26,370 nucleotides of DNA from Cacconaster sp033811195 (lineage in GTDB: Bacteria > Bacteroidota > Bacteroidia > Bacteroidales > UBA932): contig JAPXOZ010000021.1 of the NCBI GenBank assembly GCA_033811195.1, positions 1 to 26,370 of the forward strand. The letters are read 5' to 3'. Positions 24,906 through 26,370 of this stretch are shown here, piece after piece. Each line of letters starts with the position of its first letter. Within the stretch, counting starts at the first letter, position 1. The position numbers and the translations under genes are program-made. The notes below the pieces were generated by a model. It was not told the origin of the DNA. It ran no database searches and saw only the letters and a list, made by a program, of their open reading frames with translations.

Positions 24906-24934
24906 AAAAAAGCCGGCAAAAAACCGGCTTTTTT
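24906..24934 (-). terminator. Terminator of the susD-like gene
   Basis: AAAAAAGCCGG (24906-24916) pairs perfectly with CCGGCTTTTTT (24924-24934) over a 7-nt loop; T runs flank the G/C core in either direction. It lies 34 bp after the susD stop and insulates the hut cluster from it. Confidence 0.88.
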
Positions 24935-24968
24935 CAATTTAGGAATCATCCCTGATCAGGTACGGCTA

Positions 24969-26370
24969 TTAATAACCGGGATTCTGCTGAATATCGGGAT
25001 TAGCGTTTATCTCATCAATAGCTATGGGAAGAATAGCTCTGAAGAATGTTCTGTCAATGGTCTTCTCACGATACTGTGAAGTAGTACCGAAGCCCCATGC
25101 ATCATCCTCAAATGTTACCTTCCTATTCTGGCGCATCTGCTCGAAGAAGAGTTTACCCTCAGTAAGTAGTTCTCTTCTGTACTCATTGTAAACCGCATCT
25201 TCATTAATGGTTGAAGCGGTCCACTCAGCTCTATCGGGATCGCGCTTTGAAATAGCATTGAGATAGCTTGCAGCAGCACCCTTGTCGCTCTTGAGAGCAC
25301 ATTCAGCAGCAAGAAGATATACCTCCGAGAGACGGATAACCTTAATGTTTACTGCTGTGTATGTACTCTTACCGTCACCGGCCAGAGTGGGAGAACCCAA
25401 ATACTTGTAGCAGCAATCGTCCCAGTCACTGCGCGCCTCTTGACCCCTTAAGTGGTCATAAGTCATGATACCCCAACGGATATCATTCTCACCCATGATG
25501 TTTTTCCAATATGTGCTGGCCATGAAGTAGCCATAAGCACTATTGTGTGCGTGTTCCCTACGACTGTAACGTACGCCGAGGGAGTTGACACCAAGGTCAC
25601 CCTCATTTGGATACATCGCAAATTCGAAGATGGACTCGCTACCGAACTGTGTTTTCCAAGAAGCCACCCAGTTTTCAGGAGTATAAAGTGTATAAGCCTT
25701 ACTGTCAATGATATTCTTGAAACAGGTCAGTGCAGATGAGAAGTTATCCATATACATATAGACCTTGCCAAGTATTGCCTGGTTACCGTAGTAATTGACA
25801 TAACCGTTTGACTTGCTTTTTGAAAGTAGAGGAGCTGCTTTAGTGAGGTCTGCTACCACCTGGTCGTAAACCTCTTTCACAGTGTTGCGCTGAGGTTTTG
25901 CACCGGCATCAACCGGAGCAGTTACAACGGGAACACCGTAAGATGCACCACCATCCATGTTGTAAGGTTTGCCATAGAGACGAACAAGGTCAAAGTGAAT
26001 TAGAGCACGGAGAGTGAGAGCCTGTCCAAGCATATTGTCAAGGCCGGTCGTACCCTCTTCTTGAAGAATCTCGATATTTTGAATAATATTGTTGGCCTGG
26101 AGGAGGCAATCGTAGCCCATGTTCCAAAAACCACTCTGTGCACCGCTTTCCACCCTGTGGGCAAAATAGTACATATTATCATCAAAACCGGCAGTATAGA
26201 TGGTGAGGTCACCCCCCTTGGTATCACCATAAAGTACAAAGCCACGGCCGTAATAACTGGAAGATGTCATCTTGTTCATTAGACCGTTGATCATTACCTG
26301 AGCGTCAGCAGCACTGGTTATGCTGGTGGAGGAGTCTGCCTGGTTGGTGGGGGTCACATCCAAAAAGCCC
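24969..26370 (-). CDS. SusD/RagB-family nutrient-binding lipoprotein (N-terminus missing)
   Basis: At least 466 residues of a SusD-like outer-membrane lipoprotein that captures nutrients above a SusC-type TonB-dependent channel. The open frame runs to the right edge and begins GFLDVTPTNQ, the usual segment just after the lipid-anchored Cys, so only about 20-30 N-terminal residues are missing. Apparent starts inside the window are not real: the first candidate is an internal TTG leucine codon. TPR-like helical repeats (for example FSSALTCFKNIIDS) and the C-terminal RagB/SusD part (SEVYLLAAECAL, YNEYRRELLTEGKLFFEQMR) are visible, ending in the typical INANPDIQQNPGY. The ligand is unknown. The matching susC gene is expected beyond the right edge. 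Confidence 0.93.
   Translation of the reverse strand, partial: GFLDVTPTNQADSSTSITSAADAQVMINGLMNKMTSSSYYGRGFVLYGDTKGGDLTIYTAGFDDNMYYFAHRVESGAQSGFWNMGYDCLLQANNIIQNIEILQEEGTTGLDNMLGQALTLRALIHFDLVRLYGKPYNMDGGASYGVPVVTAPVDAGAKPQRNTVKEVYDQVVADLTKAAPLLSKSKSNGYVNYYGNQAILGKVYMYMDNFSSALTCFKNIIDSKAYTLYTPENWVASWKTQFGSESIFEFAMYPNEGDLGVNSLGVRYSRREHAHNSAYGYFMASTYWKNIMGENDIRWGIMTYDHLRGQEARSDWDDCCYKYLGSPTLAGDGKSTYTAVNIKVIRLSEVYLLAAECALKSDKGAAASYLNAISKRDPDRAEWTASTINEDAVYNEYRRELLTEGKLFFEQMRQNRKVTFEDDAWGFGTTSQYREKTIDRTFFRAILPIAIDEINANPDIQQNPGY

Noticed and set aside
26361..26363. Apparent start of the susD-like gene
   Set aside because: It is an internal TTG leucine codon in the conserved GFLDVTPT segment; the frame stays open to the window edge, so the gene is truncated by the window rather than starting here.

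Overview
This window looks like a chromosomal segment from an anaerobic member of the Bacteroidota, most likely the order Bacteroidales. The signs are a SusD/RagB-type nutrient-binding lipoprotein, a carboxypeptidase-regulatory-domain outer-membrane barrel protein, a pyruvate:ferredoxin oxidoreductase, a class III fructose-bisphosphatase, very few recognisable Shine-Dalgarno sites, and several intergenic matches to the Bacteroidota sigma-factor consensus (TTTG or TTG, about 19-22 nt, then TAnnTTTG). Base composition appears even across the window. I see no prophage, insertion sequence, CRISPR array or defence island.

Left part (1-8528): a consensus minus-strand promoter and a structured, ATG-free leader point to a gene beyond the left edge. 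Next come a six-helix DUF308-type membrane protein and a very large alpha-2-macroglobulin lipoprotein with an intact thioester motif. Both are on the minus strand and probably co-transcribed. The macroglobulin gene is divergent from pbpC (penicillin-binding protein 1C). The two genes share a 56-bp gap containing a perfect 16-bp palindrome that reads as a -7 element on both strands. Macroglobulin plus PBP1C is a known bacterial pairing, thought to combine protease trapping in the periplasm with cell-wall repair.

Centre (8529-15178): tRNA-His(GTG) with its own promoter and an unusual terminator hairpin that includes the tRNA 3' end; an unrecognised lipoprotein; tRNA-Arg(CCG) 21 nt behind nifJ and probably co-transcribed with it; nifJ itself; a small secreted protein of unknown function on the plus strand; and fabD, whose last codons lie opposite that gene's terminator.

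Right part (15179-26370): an outer-membrane barrel protein, then a tight minus-strand cluster hutH-hutI-MBL hydrolase-ftcD-fbp with gaps of 9 to 37 nt. It encodes histidine ammonia-lyase, imidazolonepropionase and a fused formiminotransferase-cyclodeaminase, but no urocanate hydratase (hutU). A metallo-beta-lactamase-fold hydrolase sits inside the cluster and fructose-1,6-bisphosphatase at its end. This suggests coupling of histidine catabolism (to glutamate and one-carbon units on tetrahydrofolate) with gluconeogenesis. A strong terminator separates the cluster from a susD-like gene whose N-terminus lies off the right edge.

Most of the window is ordinary core metabolism and envelope biology. 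The observations worth a second look are the palindromic divergent promoter, the two tRNA-hairpin arrangements, the incomplete hut operon with its extra genes, and the structured leader at the left edge. I do not see convincing evidence of a wholly new system.
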